DNA of 56,520 nt from CAZEQD01 sp964514305. GTDB taxonomy: Bacteria; Acidobacteriota; Aminicenantia; Aminicenantales; Aminicenantaceae. The position numbers and the translations under genes are program-made. The stretch covers positions 1 through 56,520 of the forward strand of contig CAZEQD010000008.1 of assembly GCA_964514305.1 (NCBI GenBank). Direction: 5' to 3'. Below the pieces are notes generated by a model. That model saw only the letters and a program-made list of their open reading frames with translations, was not told the origin of the DNA and did no database searches. Every line of letters begins with the position of its first letter. Within the stretch, counting starts at the first letter, position 1. Shown piece after piece: positions 14,535-24,162 of this stretch.

Positions 14535-16472
14535 ATGATTAAAATTAAAAATAGTCTAAAAAAAGAAATTTTTAATAGATTAAAGACAAAATATCCTCTT
14601 CAACTGTCAGAAGTAGAAATCAATTATCCACCCCAGCTTAAAATGGGTGATCTGGCCTTAACTTTCCCTTTCCAATTAGCTCAAAAAATAAAGGCTAATC
14701 CTCGCCATATAGCTCAAGACATAATCTCTCAACTAGCTGGTCTCCCCTACGTTGAAAAAATGGAAGTAGCTGGGCCTGGTTATATTAATTTCTTTCTAAA
14801 CAAAAATAAATTCTTTTCTGAAAAACTTAAAAGGCTAAAGATTCCTTGTCTTCAGCCAGAGGAAAAAAAAATAATCATTGAACATACCAATATTAATCCC
14901 AATAAATCAGCTCACATCGGCCACCTCCGGAATGCCTGTTTAGGAGATACTCTGGGCCGCTGCCTCAAATTTAAACAAGAAAATGTAGAAATTCAAAATT
15001 ATATAGATGATACGGGCGTTCAGGTAGTTGATGTTGTTTTTGGCTTTATGGATTTGGAAAAAAGAAGCTTAATTGACATCAAGAAAATTGATGGGAAATT
15101 CGATTATTATTGCTGGGATCTTTACACCCGGGTAAATACCTATTTAGAAAGCCACCCCAGAGCCCAAAAAAGACGGGCTGAAATCCTTAAAAAAATTGAG
15201 CACGGCCTTAATCCAGAGGCAACCATAGCCAATTATGTTTCCCGCCGAATTCTTAAAGCTCATCTCCAGACTATGAGAAGAATTGGTGTCAGTTATAATC
15301 TCCTTCCTTGTGAAAGCAGCATCCTCTCCCTTCGATTCTGGGAAAAAGCTTTTTCCATGCTCAAAGAAAAAAAGGCCATTCACTTCGTTCAGGAAGGGGT
15401 TAATAAAGGCTGCTGGGTAATGAGGTTGGAAGATGAGAAGGAAAAGGAAAAAATTATAGTTCGTTCTGATGGGACAGTAACTTACGTAGGTAAAGATATT
15501 GCTTACCAACTCTGGAAATTTGGGCTTCTGAAGAAAGATTTCTACTATGAACCTTTTAGCCAAGAAGATGGCCAGTTAATCTGGATTACTACCTCCAATC
15601 CGAAAAATAAAGCGCCATCTTTCGGCCAAGGAAGTCTGGTTTACAATGTCATTGATGTCAGGCAATCATATTTACAAAAAATTGTAGTTCAAGGATTAAA
15701 ATCCCTTAAATATTATGAGCAGGCAAAAAAATCAATCCATTTCTCTTACGAAATGGTAGCTCTTTCGCCCAAAAGTCTAAAAGAGCTGGATAGGAAGATT
15801 TCTAAAGAAGATAAAGAAAAAACATTTCTTGAAGTCTCCGGTAGAAAGGGATTAGGAATAAAGGCAGATGACCTGCTGGATAGATTGGTAGCTAAGGCCC
15901 TGGCCGAAGTTACTAAGAGAAATCCAGATTTGCCTCTCCAGGAGAAGGAAGAAATTGCCACTAAAATAGCTTGTGGGGCTTTGCGCTATTTTATGCTTAA
16001 ATACGCCAGAAATTCACTCCTAATTTTTGATTTCGATGAAGCCCTCAATTTTGAGGGAGAAACCGGCCCTTATCTCCAGTATAGCCTTGTCCGTCTTAAT
16101 TCTATTTTCCGGAAACTGAAGGAGAGAGAAGGCTGGCAAGAAAAAGATATCGGCCAGCTTTTGGCCGAATCAGGTATTTCAACTGATATTTTGAGTCAAG
16201 AAGAAAGAGCTGATTTCTGGGGCCTTGTTGTTTATGGGGCTCAATTTGAAGAAGAAGTCCTTCATTCAATTCGCTCTTTAGAATTTTCTCATTTGGCTAA
16301 ATTTGCCTTTAACCTCTGTCAAAAGTTCAATTCTTATTACCATCTTTATCCTATCCTAGCTGAAAAAAATAAAAAAATTAAAGAACTTCGCATCTTAACT
16401 ATCTATTATGTCAGAGAAATTCTGGAGCAGGTTCTCAAACTGATGGGCATCCCCCAACCAGAGAGAATGTAA
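14535..16472 (+). CDS. argS: arginine--tRNA ligase
   Basis: A 645-residue class I synthetase. The N-terminal Add-1 domain spans about residues 1-110. The nucleotide-binding HIGH is at 127-130 in NPNKSAHIGHLRN. The blocks IQNYIDDTGVQV and FEGETGPYLQYSLVR, and the C-terminal DALR-type anticodon domain ending YVREILEQVLKLMGIPQPERM, are clear. It is longer than many bacterial ArgRS (near 560), largely from an insertion in the catalytic half. It is divergent from gcvT. The likely promoter sits so close to the start that the message would be almost leaderless. Confidence 0.96.
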   Translation: MIKIKNSLKKEIFNRLKTKYPLQLSEVEINYPPQLKMGDLALTFPFQLAQKIKANPRHIAQDIISQLAGLPYVEKMEVAGPGYINFFLNKNKFFSEKLKRLKIPCLQPEEKKIIIEHTNINPNKSAHIGHLRNACLGDTLGRCLKFKQENVEIQNYIDDTGVQVVDVVFGFMDLEKRSLIDIKKIDGKFDYYCWDLYTRVNTYLESHPRAQKRRAEILKKIEHGLNPEATIANYVSRRILKAHLQTMRRIGVSYNLLPCESSILSLRFWEKAFSMLKEKKAIHFVQEGVNKGCWVMRLEDEKEKEKIIVRSDGTVTYVGKDIAYQLWKFGLLKKDFYYEPFSQEDGQLIWITTSNPKNKAPSFGQGSLVYNVIDVRQSYLQKIVVQGLKSLKYYEQAKKSIHFSYEMVALSPKSLKELDRKISKEDKEKTFLEVSGRKGLGIKADDLLDRLVAKALAEVTKRNPDLPLQEKEEIATKIACGALRYFMLKYARNSLLIFDFDEALNFEGETGPYLQYSLVRLNSIFRKLKEREGWQEKDIGQLLAESGISTDILSQEERADFWGLVVYGAQFEEEVLHSIRSLEFSHLAKFAFNLCQKFNSYYHLYPILAEKNKKIKELRILTIYYVREILEQVLKLMGIPQPERM

Positions 16473-16473
16473 T

Positions 16474-16580
16474 CAAACTGTAAATAGTCAGGAGTAAGGA
16501 GTAAAGAGTAAAAAGAAATAGTTTAAGGTTTAATGTTTCAAGTTGAACCTAAAAGCCATGACTGTAGGCATCGCTGGTAT
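16474..16580 (+). repeat. composite repeat downstream of argS, cut by gap
   Basis: Directly after the argS stop come GTCAGGAGTAAGGAGTAAAG, then AGTTTAAGGTTTAATG, then TTCAAGTTGAACC, and from about 16567 the beginning of a palindromic element (CTGTAGGCATCGCTGGTAT) that runs into the N gap. The order equals the one read on the - strand after gcvT (13324 to 13228). A repeat at the gap edge explains why assembly stopped here. Confidence 0.75.
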
Positions 16581-16680
16581 NNNNNNNNNNNNNNNNNNNN
16601 NNNNNNNNNNNNNNNNNNNNNNNNNNNNNNNNNNNNNNNNNNNNNNNNNNNNNNNNNNNNNNNNNNNNNNNNNNNNNNNN
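16581..16680. other. assembly gap of 100 N
   Basis: Exactly 100 N between a dispersed repeat and a MITE-like inverted-repeat element; the true length is unknown. The reading frame drawn across it has no support. Confidence 0.98.
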
Positions 16681-16686
16681 ATACAT

Positions 16687-16815
16687 GGGGTCAGACCTTC
16701 ATAAGTTTCATAACTTTAATTTTTACAATATTTGTAATAACTTTTGTCTCCTACAAATCGACGAAATACATCAATAGAAAAGCATAATTTATGAAACTTA
16801 TGAAGGTCTGACTCC
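16687..16815. mobile_element. MITE-like element with 27-bp terminal inverted repeats
   Basis: The left arm 16687-16713 and right arm 16789-16815 are inverted copies matching at 26 of 27 positions. The arm core is TCAGACCTTCATAAG followed by TTTCATAA. About 75 AT-rich bases lie between them and encode nothing convincing. The total of 129 bp and the long arms fit a non-autonomous transposon-derived element. The outer GGGGTCAGACC motif is like ends seen near REP-associated tyrosine transposases, a similarity recalled rather than searched. No clear target-site duplication is visible, and the left flank is only a few bases from the gap. Confidence 0.75.
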
Positions 16816-17111
16816 ACCAGGAGTTGAAATATTTTCCATTTTTTATATATTAATAATTTAAGCTAGATTATAAATTTTAATGCTAATCTTAAATTTTTAT
16901 TTTTATTCAAATGTATTGCCAAAATGAGCATGAAAATAGACTTATATTTTACCTCTCAAGGCGACTGTGATTATTTTTCATCCTCTATCCATTGGAGAGA
17001 CTGGAAAAACGTTGGCCAGCCTGAATGGAAGTCACGGCTTTCAAAGGCTGCCTTTCTTTTTTATCCCTGCTTTCGCTTCAAATCTTTTAATCATATAAGG
17101 GAGGTTGACCA
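16816..17111. other. intergenic region upstream of the ABC operon
   Basis: AT-rich. The only structure seen is a small hairpin AAAGG-CTG-CCTTT followed by C and six T near 17050-17070, which could be a weak terminator. A ribosome site GGGAGGT lies just before the ABC ATPase gene. No gene or known riboswitch was recognised. Confidence 0.4.
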
Positions 17112-18038
17112 ATGATTGAAGTTGAGAATCTGACCAAAAAATATGGAGATTTAGTGGCTGTTAACAACCTCAGTTTTAAAGTAGAAAAAGGAAAAATCTG
17201 GGGCTTATTAGGACCAAATGCAGCCGGCAAAACGACCACTATGAGAATCCTTACCGGATATCTGCCGGCCACTGAGGGTCGAGCCAGAGTGGCTGGTTTC
17301 GATGTTTTTGAAGAGACCAATGAGGTCAAAAAAAACATTGGTTATCTTCCTGAAAATGTTCCTCTTTATCCCGAAATGACTGTCCAATCCTTCCTCAGTT
17401 TCGTGGCCGAAATCAAACAAATTCCTGGCACAAAAAGAAAAGAAGCGGTAATCAAGACTATCGAAATAAGCGGTTTAGAATCAGTCAAAGGACGTCTTAT
17501 AAAGAATATTTCCAGAGGTTTTAAACAAAGAGTGGGAATAGCTCAGAGCCTCATCCATGATCCTCCAGTCCTTATCTTGGATGAGCCGACCAGCAGTCTA
17601 GACCCAGCTCAGATTATAGAAATACGGGGACTCATTAAATCATTAAAAGGTGAAAGAACAATTATCCTTTCTACTCACATCCTGGCCGAAGTGACTCAGG
17701 TCTGTGATGGCGTCGTCATCATCAACGAAGGTCGCTTAATGGCTTCTGGCTCTTTAGAAGAATTAACCTCATCTTTTCGAAAAAAAGAGGGAGTTTTTAT
17801 CCGCCTCAGAAAAAGCGGACAGGAAATTGCCCATCTCCTTTCTTCAATTCCAGGAGTTGAAAAAGTAACTCCCGAAGATGATGGTTTCAGTCTTGAATGG
17901 GGAAAGGGGAAAAACATCCAGGACAACATCACCAAGTTCATCGTCGATAAAGAGTTGGGATTGGTAGAAATGAAGCCTCTCGCTCTTAATATAGAAGAGC
18001 TTTATCTCAGTGTTATCTCAGGAGGTAGAGAACAATGA
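17112..18038 (+). CDS. ABC transporter ATP-binding protein, GldA-like
   Basis: A 308-residue ATPase. Walker A is GPNAAGKTTT at 34-43, where the usual Gly of GPNGAGKTT is Ala. The signature motif reads ISRGFKQR near 133-140, Walker B is VLILDEPTSSLD near 153-164, and the switch histidine is in STHIL. After residue 215 there is a regulatory extension usual in ABC-2 export systems. It forms a tight operon with the permease (ATGA overlap at 18035-18038), a GldG-like protein and a DUF4340 protein, the layout of gliding-type or exopolymer ABC systems. The substrate cannot be inferred. The ribosome site is GGGAGGT. Confidence 0.92.
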   Translation: MIEVENLTKKYGDLVAVNNLSFKVEKGKIWGLLGPNAAGKTTTMRILTGYLPATEGRARVAGFDVFEETNEVKKNIGYLPENVPLYPEMTVQSFLSFVAEIKQIPGTKRKEAVIKTIEISGLESVKGRLIKNISRGFKQRVGIAQSLIHDPPVLILDEPTSSLDPAQIIEIRGLIKSLKGERTIILSTHILAEVTQVCDGVVIINEGRLMASGSLEELTSSFRKKEGVFIRLRKSGQEIAHLLSSIPGVEKVTPEDDGFSLEWGKGKNIQDNITKFIVDKELGLVEMKPLALNIEELYLSVISGGREQ

Positions 18039-18802
18039 GAAATGCATGGACCATCTGTAAAAAAGAAATAAAAACGTACTTTACTTCACCTATTGCCTAT
18101 GTTGTTATTACTGTTTTTTTAGTTTTAGTTGGGTTTTTCTTCTACAGTCTTATCTGGTGGTTTAATTCTCAATCTCTGCAAATGGCCAGAAATCCCTATT
18201 ACTATCAACAGCTCAACATCAATCAGATGGTTTATTCTCCCCTCTTCCATAATATCAGTATTATCCTGCTGCTGATGATTCCTCTTTTGACCATGCGACT
18301 TTTCTCTGAAGAAAAGAAAATAAAAACAGACGAGCTCCTTTATACCTCTCCCTTATCAGTCAATCAGATTATTCTGGGAAAATATTTTGCTTCCTTGATA
18401 GTCCTGGTAGCAATGCTAGCCTTGACAGGCATTCTCGCCCTTTTTACCTTTGTCTACGGCAACCCGGAAACAGCTCCTGTTCTCAATGGCTATCTTGGCC
18501 TCTTTCTGGTAGGAGCCTCTTTTATGGCTGTTGGTATTTTTTTCTCCTCATTAACTGAAAATCAGATAGTTTCTGCCATCCTTACTTTTGGGGCTCTTCT
18601 TTTGTTCTGGATTTTAAACTGGGCTGCTTATTCGGCTGGAGGATTCTGGAAAGGTGTTCTTAATTATCTTTCCATCTTTCAACATTTTGATGACATGACC
18701 AAGGGCATTTTAGATACAACTGATGTTGTTTACTATTTAAGTTTCTCCTTTTTTGGACTTTTTCTAACCCATTCTGTTATTCAATCACGCCGTTGGAGGT
18801 AA
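18035..18802 (+). CDS. ABC-2 type permease, GldF-like
   Basis: A 255-residue integral membrane protein with about six hydrophobic segments, including YVVITVFLVLVGFFFYSL, ISIILLLMIPLLTMRLF and LIVLVAMLALTGILALFTF. The phrase FSEEKKIKTDELLYTSPLS after the second segment is typical of GldF/ABC-2 permeases. It starts by ATGA overlap with the ATPase gene and is followed three bases later by the GldG-like gene. It should form the transmembrane channel for the ATPase. Confidence 0.9.
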   Translation: MRNAWTICKKEIKTYFTSPIAYVVITVFLVLVGFFFYSLIWWFNSQSLQMARNPYYYQQLNINQMVYSPLFHNISIILLLMIPLLTMRLFSEEKKIKTDELLYTSPLSVNQIILGKYFASLIVLVAMLALTGILALFTFVYGNPETAPVLNGYLGLFLVGASFMAVGIFFSSLTENQIVSAILTFGALLLFWILNWAAYSAGGFWKGVLNYLSIFQHFDDMTKGILDTTDVVYYLSFSFFGLFLTHSVIQSRRWR

Positions 18803-18805
18803 CCC

Positions 18806-20413
18806 ATGGAAGTCATAAAAAAATATTTAAACTATATTGCCTTAGCTTTGATCTTCCTGGCCTTGATCTCACTTCGAATATGGCCTTACAAAAAAATGCC
18901 GGCCTATATTATTGGTTTGCTCGGCTTAGCTCTGCTTATAGTTTACATTGTCTTCAATTTTTCCTCCCTCCAACAGAGCTTCAAGCGAAAATCATTTATA
19001 TACTCTAGTAATTTATTGATAATCATTGTCCTGGTTTTGGCCATCCTTGTCCTGGTAAACTATTTTTTGGCCAAGCACCATTACCGCTTTGATTTTACTG
19101 AAGCCAAACTCCACAGCCTTTCTGACCAGTCAGTCAAGGTCTTGAAAAATTTAAAAAAAGATATCAAGATTAACTGCTTTTTCAGAGAAAGTAATTTCAA
19201 TCGTTCCAAAATGGAAAACCTTATGAAAATTTACGCCTACCATTCTCCTAAGATAAAGTACGAATTTATCGACCCTGATAAAAATCCAGGACTGGTCAAA
19301 AGATATGATATTTCTGAGGATGGAACTACTGTCTTTGAATGCGGGGATAAAGAAAGCCGGATCACGACTGTCAGTGAAGAAGATATCACTAATGCCATTA
19401 TTAAAATATCCAGGGAAAAGAAAAAAATAATTTATTTTCTTGAGGGTCATGGGGAAGCCAGTATCGAAGAAACAGGGGAGAGAGGCTATTCTTTAGCTAA
19501 AGAAGAGCTGGAAAAACTGGGCTATGAGATAAAAAAACTAAGTTTAGCCCTGGCTGATACTTTTCCTAAAGACTGTTCCTTGCTCATCATCCCCGGTCCG
19601 GAAAAAGACCTCCTACCCAATGAACTGGAAACCATAAGCAACTATATCAAAACCGGAGGCCGCGTCTTTTTTATGATTGATCCTCAGGGTGCCCCAGACC
19701 TAGTTGGTTTCCTCAAAAATTATGGAATCAAACTAGAGAATGATTTAGTAGTTGACACAGTTTCTCGTCTGCTGGGAGGAGACTACTTTATGCCTGTTGT
19801 TAGCGAATATGAATATCATGCTATTACCAAAAAATTCCGCTATGCCACCTTCTTTCCTTATGCTCGCTCGGTGGATATTACGGCCAAAAGGCCGGAGGGA
19901 GTAACCGCTGAGGTTATTGCCAAAAGCAGCTCAAATTCCTGGGCTGAAAGGCAGCTTAATCAAAGACAGGTAACATTCGATAAAGATAAAGATAAGGCTG
20001 GACCTATTCCTTTAGCAGCGGTGGTTACCGTTAAACCTAAAACAGAAGAAGAGAAGAAAAAAGAAGAAAACAAAGAGGGTAAAAAAAAGACCCCAGCCGA
20101 AAAATCATCAACTTCATCCAAAGAAGCTAACCAACCCAAGACAGAAAGCCGGTTGGCTGTTTTTGGAGACTCTGATTTCGCCTCAAATAATTATTATAAC
20201 CTTTCAGGCAATGGCAATCTTTTTCTCAACACTGTTAACTGGTTGAGCGAAGAAGCCGATCTTATTTCAATTCAACCTAAAACCTCCTCACCTAAAACTA
20301 TCCAACTTAATCCCAGCCAGGGAAGACTAATATTTTTCGTGTCTTTAATCATCCTACCGCTGCTTGTTTTTATTACTGGAGTTTCAATTTGGATTAGGAG
20401 AAGGTCACTATGA
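18806..20413 (+). CDS. GldG-like ABC auxiliary membrane protein
   Basis: A 535-residue protein of the ABC_transp_aux/GldG type. Hydrophobic segments lie near residues 10-28, 33-52 and 68-90, and one close to the C-terminus (LIFFVSLIILPLLVFITGV). The periplasmic-type middle domain contains YFLEGHGEASIEETGERGYS and VFFMIDPQGAPDLVGFLKNYG. A highly charged Lys/Glu/Ser linker spans about residues 410-445 before the conserved AVFGDSDFASNNYYNLSGN. Such proteins accompany gliding-motility and related ABC exporters. It overlaps the next gene by ATGA (20410-20413). Confidence 0.88.
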   Translation: MEVIKKYLNYIALALIFLALISLRIWPYKKMPAYIIGLLGLALLIVYIVFNFSSLQQSFKRKSFIYSSNLLIIIVLVLAILVLVNYFLAKHHYRFDFTEAKLHSLSDQSVKVLKNLKKDIKINCFFRESNFNRSKMENLMKIYAYHSPKIKYEFIDPDKNPGLVKRYDISEDGTTVFECGDKESRITTVSEEDITNAIIKISREKKKIIYFLEGHGEASIEETGERGYSLAKEELEKLGYEIKKLSLALADTFPKDCSLLIIPGPEKDLLPNELETISNYIKTGGRVFFMIDPQGAPDLVGFLKNYGIKLENDLVVDTVSRLLGGDYFMPVVSEYEYHAITKKFRYATFFPYARSVDITAKRPEGVTAEVIAKSSSNSWAERQLNQRQVTFDKDKDKAGPIPLAAVVTVKPKTEEEKKKEENKEGKKKTPAEKSSTSSKEANQPKTESRLAVFGDSDFASNNYYNLSGNGNLFLNTVNWLSEEADLISIQPKTSSPKTIQLNPSQGRLIFFVSLIILPLLVFITGVSIWIRRRSL

Positions 20414-21780
20414 AATTTAAAACTACTCTAATGTTGATGATTATTTTTCTGGTTCTGTTGGCTTTTGTTATTTTTTTTGAGTCCAAAGGCAGAAAAGAAG
20501 CCGAAAGCAAGGATAAACTGGTTAACCTTTCAGCTGATGATGTTCAAAAAATTGTCTTCAAGAAAGAAAACGAAACCCTCTCCTTTAAGAAGGACAAAGA
20601 AGGAAATTGGCTCATCACTCAGCCGTTGGAAGCTAAAGCAGATAAATATGAAGTCAACCGCCTGGCCGAGGATTTCTCTCAACTGCGGATCGAAAGAGTG
20701 GTGGAAGAAGAAGTTCAGGCTAAAGACTTAACCAAATATGAAATTCCCAAAGTTGAAATTTCTCTTTTCTATAAAGAAAAGGAACATCCGGTTAAAATTC
20801 AGATAGGCATGGAAAATCCACTGGATAAAACCTTTTTTGCCAAAAAGGCAGATGATCCTCGTCTTGTTTTAATTACTAGTAGCTTTAAAAGCCTTTTAGA
20901 AAAAAAACTAATAGATTTTCGCCAGAAAGATATCTTCAGATTTGAAACAGATGAAGTTAAAAGCATTAAACTCCGAGCCAAAAACATTGAATGGCAAGCT
21001 CAAAAAAAAGAAGACGAATGGTTTTTAAAAAAACCAGTAGAATCTCTGGCTGAATCAAGCAAAATCTCTGACATCCTTTATTCTCTCTCTAATCTTAGAG
21101 CCAAAGAATTCATTTCAGAAGAAAAAAAAGAAGGAGATTTAAAAAAATATGGCCTTGAGAAGCCAGAGTATAAAATTACTTTGTCTATGCCAGCCTCTAA
21201 TCAAAAAGTTACTTTCCTTCTGCATAAAAAAGACGATACCCTTTACGCGACCACTTCTCTTTCTTCCAAAATCATCTCAACTGATTCCTCCCTCCTTAAA
21301 GACCTGGAGAAAAAGTCTGAAGAATTGAGAGAAAAAAAAGTAGCCAGTTTCTATACCTGGGAAGTCAATAAGCTTTATCTAAAAAAAGGTAAAATTGAAT
21401 GGAGTTTAACCAAAGACAAAGAGGATAACTGGTATTTCCAATTACCAACTAAGGAAGCTGCAGCTAAAGAAAAAATTGAAACTTTTATCCGCAAAATAGA
21501 AGGACTGGAAGCTTCTGAATTTATAGACCCGCCTTTTAAGCTGGCAGATTACGGCCTCGATCATCCCCAGGCTGAAGTAAAATTCTGGATCAAAGAAAAT
21601 GAAAAAAAAGTCAAAGAGGTAACTGTTTTTGTTGGTTCTGAAGACAAACAAGCTAAAAAAGTGGTGGTTAAAAATGGTCGGCTCAACTATCTATTCCGAG
21701 TTGATTCTTCATTCTTAGAAGAATTTCCCAAGGAACTAAAAGACTGGCAGCCAGAGCCAAAAGAAGAAAAAAAGAAATAA
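20410..21780 (+). CDS. DUF4340 repeat protein of the ABC auxiliary system
   Basis: A 456-residue protein with one N-terminal membrane anchor (about residues 4-22) and a Lys/Glu-rich soluble body. Three successive units can be aligned by eye, each with a beta-rich start, a W-x-(L/F)-x-x-P element (NWLITQP, EWFLKKP, NWYFQLP) and a tail containing YxL/YGL followed by P; the second and third read KYGLEKPEY and DYGLDHPQA. This is the DUF4340 pattern, usually found next to GldG proteins. It is the last gene of the ABC operon and overlaps GldG by four bases. Its molecular role is unknown. Confidence 0.85.
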   Translation: MKFKTTLMLMIIFLVLLAFVIFFESKGRKEAESKDKLVNLSADDVQKIVFKKENETLSFKKDKEGNWLITQPLEAKADKYEVNRLAEDFSQLRIERVVEEEVQAKDLTKYEIPKVEISLFYKEKEHPVKIQIGMENPLDKTFFAKKADDPRLVLITSSFKSLLEKKLIDFRQKDIFRFETDEVKSIKLRAKNIEWQAQKKEDEWFLKKPVESLAESSKISDILYSLSNLRAKEFISEEKKEGDLKKYGLEKPEYKITLSMPASNQKVTFLLHKKDDTLYATTSLSSKIISTDSSLLKDLEKKSEELREKKVASFYTWEVNKLYLKKGKIEWSLTKDKEDNWYFQLPTKEAAAKEKIETFIRKIEGLEASEFIDPPFKLADYGLDHPQAEVKFWIKENEKKVKEVTVFVGSEDKQAKKVVVKNGRLNYLFRVDSSFLEEFPKELKDWQPEPKEEKKK

Positions 21781-21805
21781 TAGTTTTTTTAATACTAGTT
21801 AATTA

Positions 21806-23152
21806 ATGACCATCGGGAAAAAATCATCTGAACTTCTAGAAGACTATTCTCTTGAATCCGTCCCTCCTGAGAAAAGAAAAACCTGGCTGAATTTAGCTGT
21901 CATCTGGATTGGAATCGCAGTTGTTATGTCAGCCATTTTTCGGGGAATGATGATCGGTTTAGGTCTGGGAAAAATATCAAGTGTTATTATTTCCTATCTG
22001 CTGGGAGAAGTCATTCTCATTGTGGTTATGGCCTTTACCGGCTATATTGGAGCTAAAACTGGCTACTCCACTCCTCTTATCGCTAATTTCTCATTTGGCC
22101 GGATCGGGGCTATCCTCATATCTTTGTCCATTGCTCTTTCTCTTATCGGTTGGTTCGGTGTTCAGGCCGCTTTTTTTGCCCGCACTGTTCAATATTACTT
22201 GGGTATGAACCTTCCCTTACCTCTTCTTTCTTTCAGCTGCGGTCTTTTAATGATGATTCCGGCTATTTTTGGTATCAGAGGTCTGAGTGCTCTTAGCTGG
22301 GCAGCTTCTCCCTTTATGATAGCCATCTTTATCTGGGGACTTATTAAAATGGGTTTTCATTTTCTGCCGTCTTCATCTTTAATTTCCCTTGCCCTTAACC
22401 ATCAACCTGATCCCTATCCGCTGAGTATTGGGGCCTCAGCTTCGATTGTGGCTGGGGGCTTCATTGTCGGAGCTACGACCAGTGCTGATATTTTCAGGTA
22501 TGCTCGGCCTCGCTGGAAAGATATCCTGGCCGCGGCTGGCTTAGCTATGAGTATCAGTGCCTTTTTGCATCTAGTAGGCTCAGTTCTGGCCATGAACAGT
22601 GGACTCTACCATGAAAGACTGCCAGAACTTATCATCAGCCGGCAATATCTTGGTTTAGGCTTTGTTGGCTTTTTTGTCCTTCTCCTGGCCCAATGGACCA
22701 CCAATGACAGCAATATTTACTCCTCAGTTTTAGCCTTAAACAATATTTTCCGCTTTAAAAGATGGAAAATTACTATCGCGGCCGGTCTTGGGGCTTCTTT
22801 ACTGGCAGCTTTAGGTATTTTAGAAAGACTTGAACTCTTCTTAGTTATTCTAACCGTTAGTATAGGACCTATCGCTGGTATTTTTATCTGTGATTATTAC
22901 CTGCTTAAAAGATTAAAAAATCCCAACCTAAAACACTCCCAATCCCTCAAACTCAGCTATAAGGCTCTCAGTATTTACCTGATATCCTTCGCTATAGGCT
23001 GGATGACTTCCGGACATCCTTTTTCTATTAGAATCTTCCCCTTTTCTGTATTTGCTTTTAACGGTATTATCTCTTCTATTATCCTTTATTATTTAACTAT
23101 GAAAATTTTCCCTGATAAGGAGAAAAATAATGGCTTTAAAACAGGTCATTGA
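21806..23152 (+). CDS. NCS1/CodB-type cytosine-purine permease family transporter
   Basis: A 448-residue membrane protein with about twelve hydrophobic segments. It starts with a short polar N-terminus, then WLNLAVIWIGIAVVMSAIF, and has LIANFSFGRIGAILISL, GWFGVQAAFFARTVQYYLG, IVGATTSADIFRYARPRW and QWTTNDSNIYSSVLALNNIF, all characteristic of the CodB branch of NCS1 transporters. The family imports nucleobases, hydantoins or related compounds by cation symport. The next gene starts inside its last 23 bases, so this transporter probably serves the DUF1177/AroM proteins. The exact substrate is not inferable. Confidence 0.88.
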   Translation: MTIGKKSSELLEDYSLESVPPEKRKTWLNLAVIWIGIAVVMSAIFRGMMIGLGLGKISSVIISYLLGEVILIVVMAFTGYIGAKTGYSTPLIANFSFGRIGAILISLSIALSLIGWFGVQAAFFARTVQYYLGMNLPLPLLSFSCGLLMMIPAIFGIRGLSALSWAASPFMIAIFIWGLIKMGFHFLPSSSLISLALNHQPDPYPLSIGASASIVAGGFIVGATTSADIFRYARPRWKDILAAAGLAMSISAFLHLVGSVLAMNSGLYHERLPELIISRQYLGLGFVGFFVLLLAQWTTNDSNIYSSVLALNNIFRFKRWKITIAAGLGASLLAALGILERLELFLVILTVSIGPIAGIFICDYYLLKRLKNPNLKHSQSLKLSYKALSIYLISFAIGWMTSGHPFSIRIFPFSVFAFNGIISSIILYYLTMKIFPDKEKNNGFKTGH

Positions 23153-24071
23153 AATTTATGAGTTGCTGGATACAGCTGAAATTAACAACAACGAAATAAA
23201 AGACTATTTTAAAGCGAAAGGACTCAAAGACTCAGATATTATCCTTAAAGAGGTTGAAGGGGAAAAAGGAACAACACTTTTTGTTAAAATTACTATCAGG
23301 GGCAACCAGGACTTAACCGTTTCCGGCTCAGCCCCGACTTTAGGCATTATCGGCCGCCTGGGAGGAATTGGGGCCAGGCCCCATAAAATAGGCCTCGTCT
23401 CTGATGCTGATGGGGCCATAACAGCTCTGGCCGCTGCCTCAAAATTAGCAACCATGAGAGGCAAAGGCGACCGGCTCAATGGCGATGTAATTGTGGCCAC
23501 TCACCTCTGCCCTCATTCCCCCATTATCCCACACCAACCTGTTGATTTTATGGACTCACCCATAGACATGAAGACCATGAATAAAGAAGAAGTAGATGAA
23601 AGGATGAAGGCCATTCTTTCCATTGATACAACTAAAGGTAATAGAATAATTAACCAGCGGGGCTTTGCCCTCTCCCCCACTGTTAAAGACGGCTACATCC
23701 TTCGGGTCAGTGAAGATTTATTGAACATCATGCAGAATGTAACAGGCAGATTGCCGCTTGTCCTGCCCATCACCACTCAAGACATAACTCCTTATGGCAA
23801 TGAAATTTATCATCTAAACAGCATCCTCCAGCCAGCCACGGTGACTCACGCCCCTGTAGTTGGAATCGCCATTACCACGGAAGTGGCTGTACCAGGCTGT
23901 GCCACTGGAACTAACCATTGTTTTGATTTAGAAATGGCTGTTAGATTCCTAATCGAAGTTGCCAAATCTTTTGGCCAGGGCCAGTGTTCCTTTTATGACG
24001 AGCAAGAGTTTCAAAAATTAGTCTCACTTTATGGCTCCCTTGAACATTTGAAAACTCTGGGAAAAAGATGA
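23130..24071 (+). CDS. DUF1177 family protein
   Basis: A 313-residue soluble protein with the long conserved stretches of DUF1177: GSAPTLGIIGRLGGIGARP, HKIGLVSDADGAITALAAAS, VIVATHLCPHSPIIPHQPV and PGCATGTNHCFDLEMAVRFL. The histidine- and aspartate-rich segments look like metal or substrate sites, but the biochemical function of the family is not established. The ATG has AAGGAG upstream and overlaps the permease gene by 23 bases, implying coupled expression. The genomic association with a permease and AroM is the main clue to a role in uptake and use of a small nitrogenous compound. Confidence 0.85.
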   Translation: MALKQVIEIYELLDTAEINNNEIKDYFKAKGLKDSDIILKEVEGEKGTTLFVKITIRGNQDLTVSGSAPTLGIIGRLGGIGARPHKIGLVSDADGAITALAAASKLATMRGKGDRLNGDVIVATHLCPHSPIIPHQPVDFMDSPIDMKTMNKEEVDERMKAILSIDTTKGNRIINQRGFALSPTVKDGYILRVSEDLLNIMQNVTGRLPLVLPITTQDITPYGNEIYHLNSILQPATVTHAPVVGIAITTEVAVPGCATGTNHCFDLEMAVRFLIEVAKSFGQGQCSFYDEQEFQKLVSLYGSLEHLKTLGKR

Positions 24072-24162
24072 AAAGCCCGTATTATGTCGATCTCCACTCA
24101 TCTTTTCCAAAGACCCCCCTATGGCCTTAGGCTGAACGGCAATCGACTTTTTTTAAAGACTA

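Noticed and set aside
16533..16787. 84-residue frame across the second N gap
   Set aside because: Half is N, the rest lies inside the MITE-like element, and there is no family similarity.
16924..17115. 63-residue frame upstream of the ABC ATPase gene
   Set aside because: It has no ribosome site, overlaps the next gene start and has low-complexity composition.
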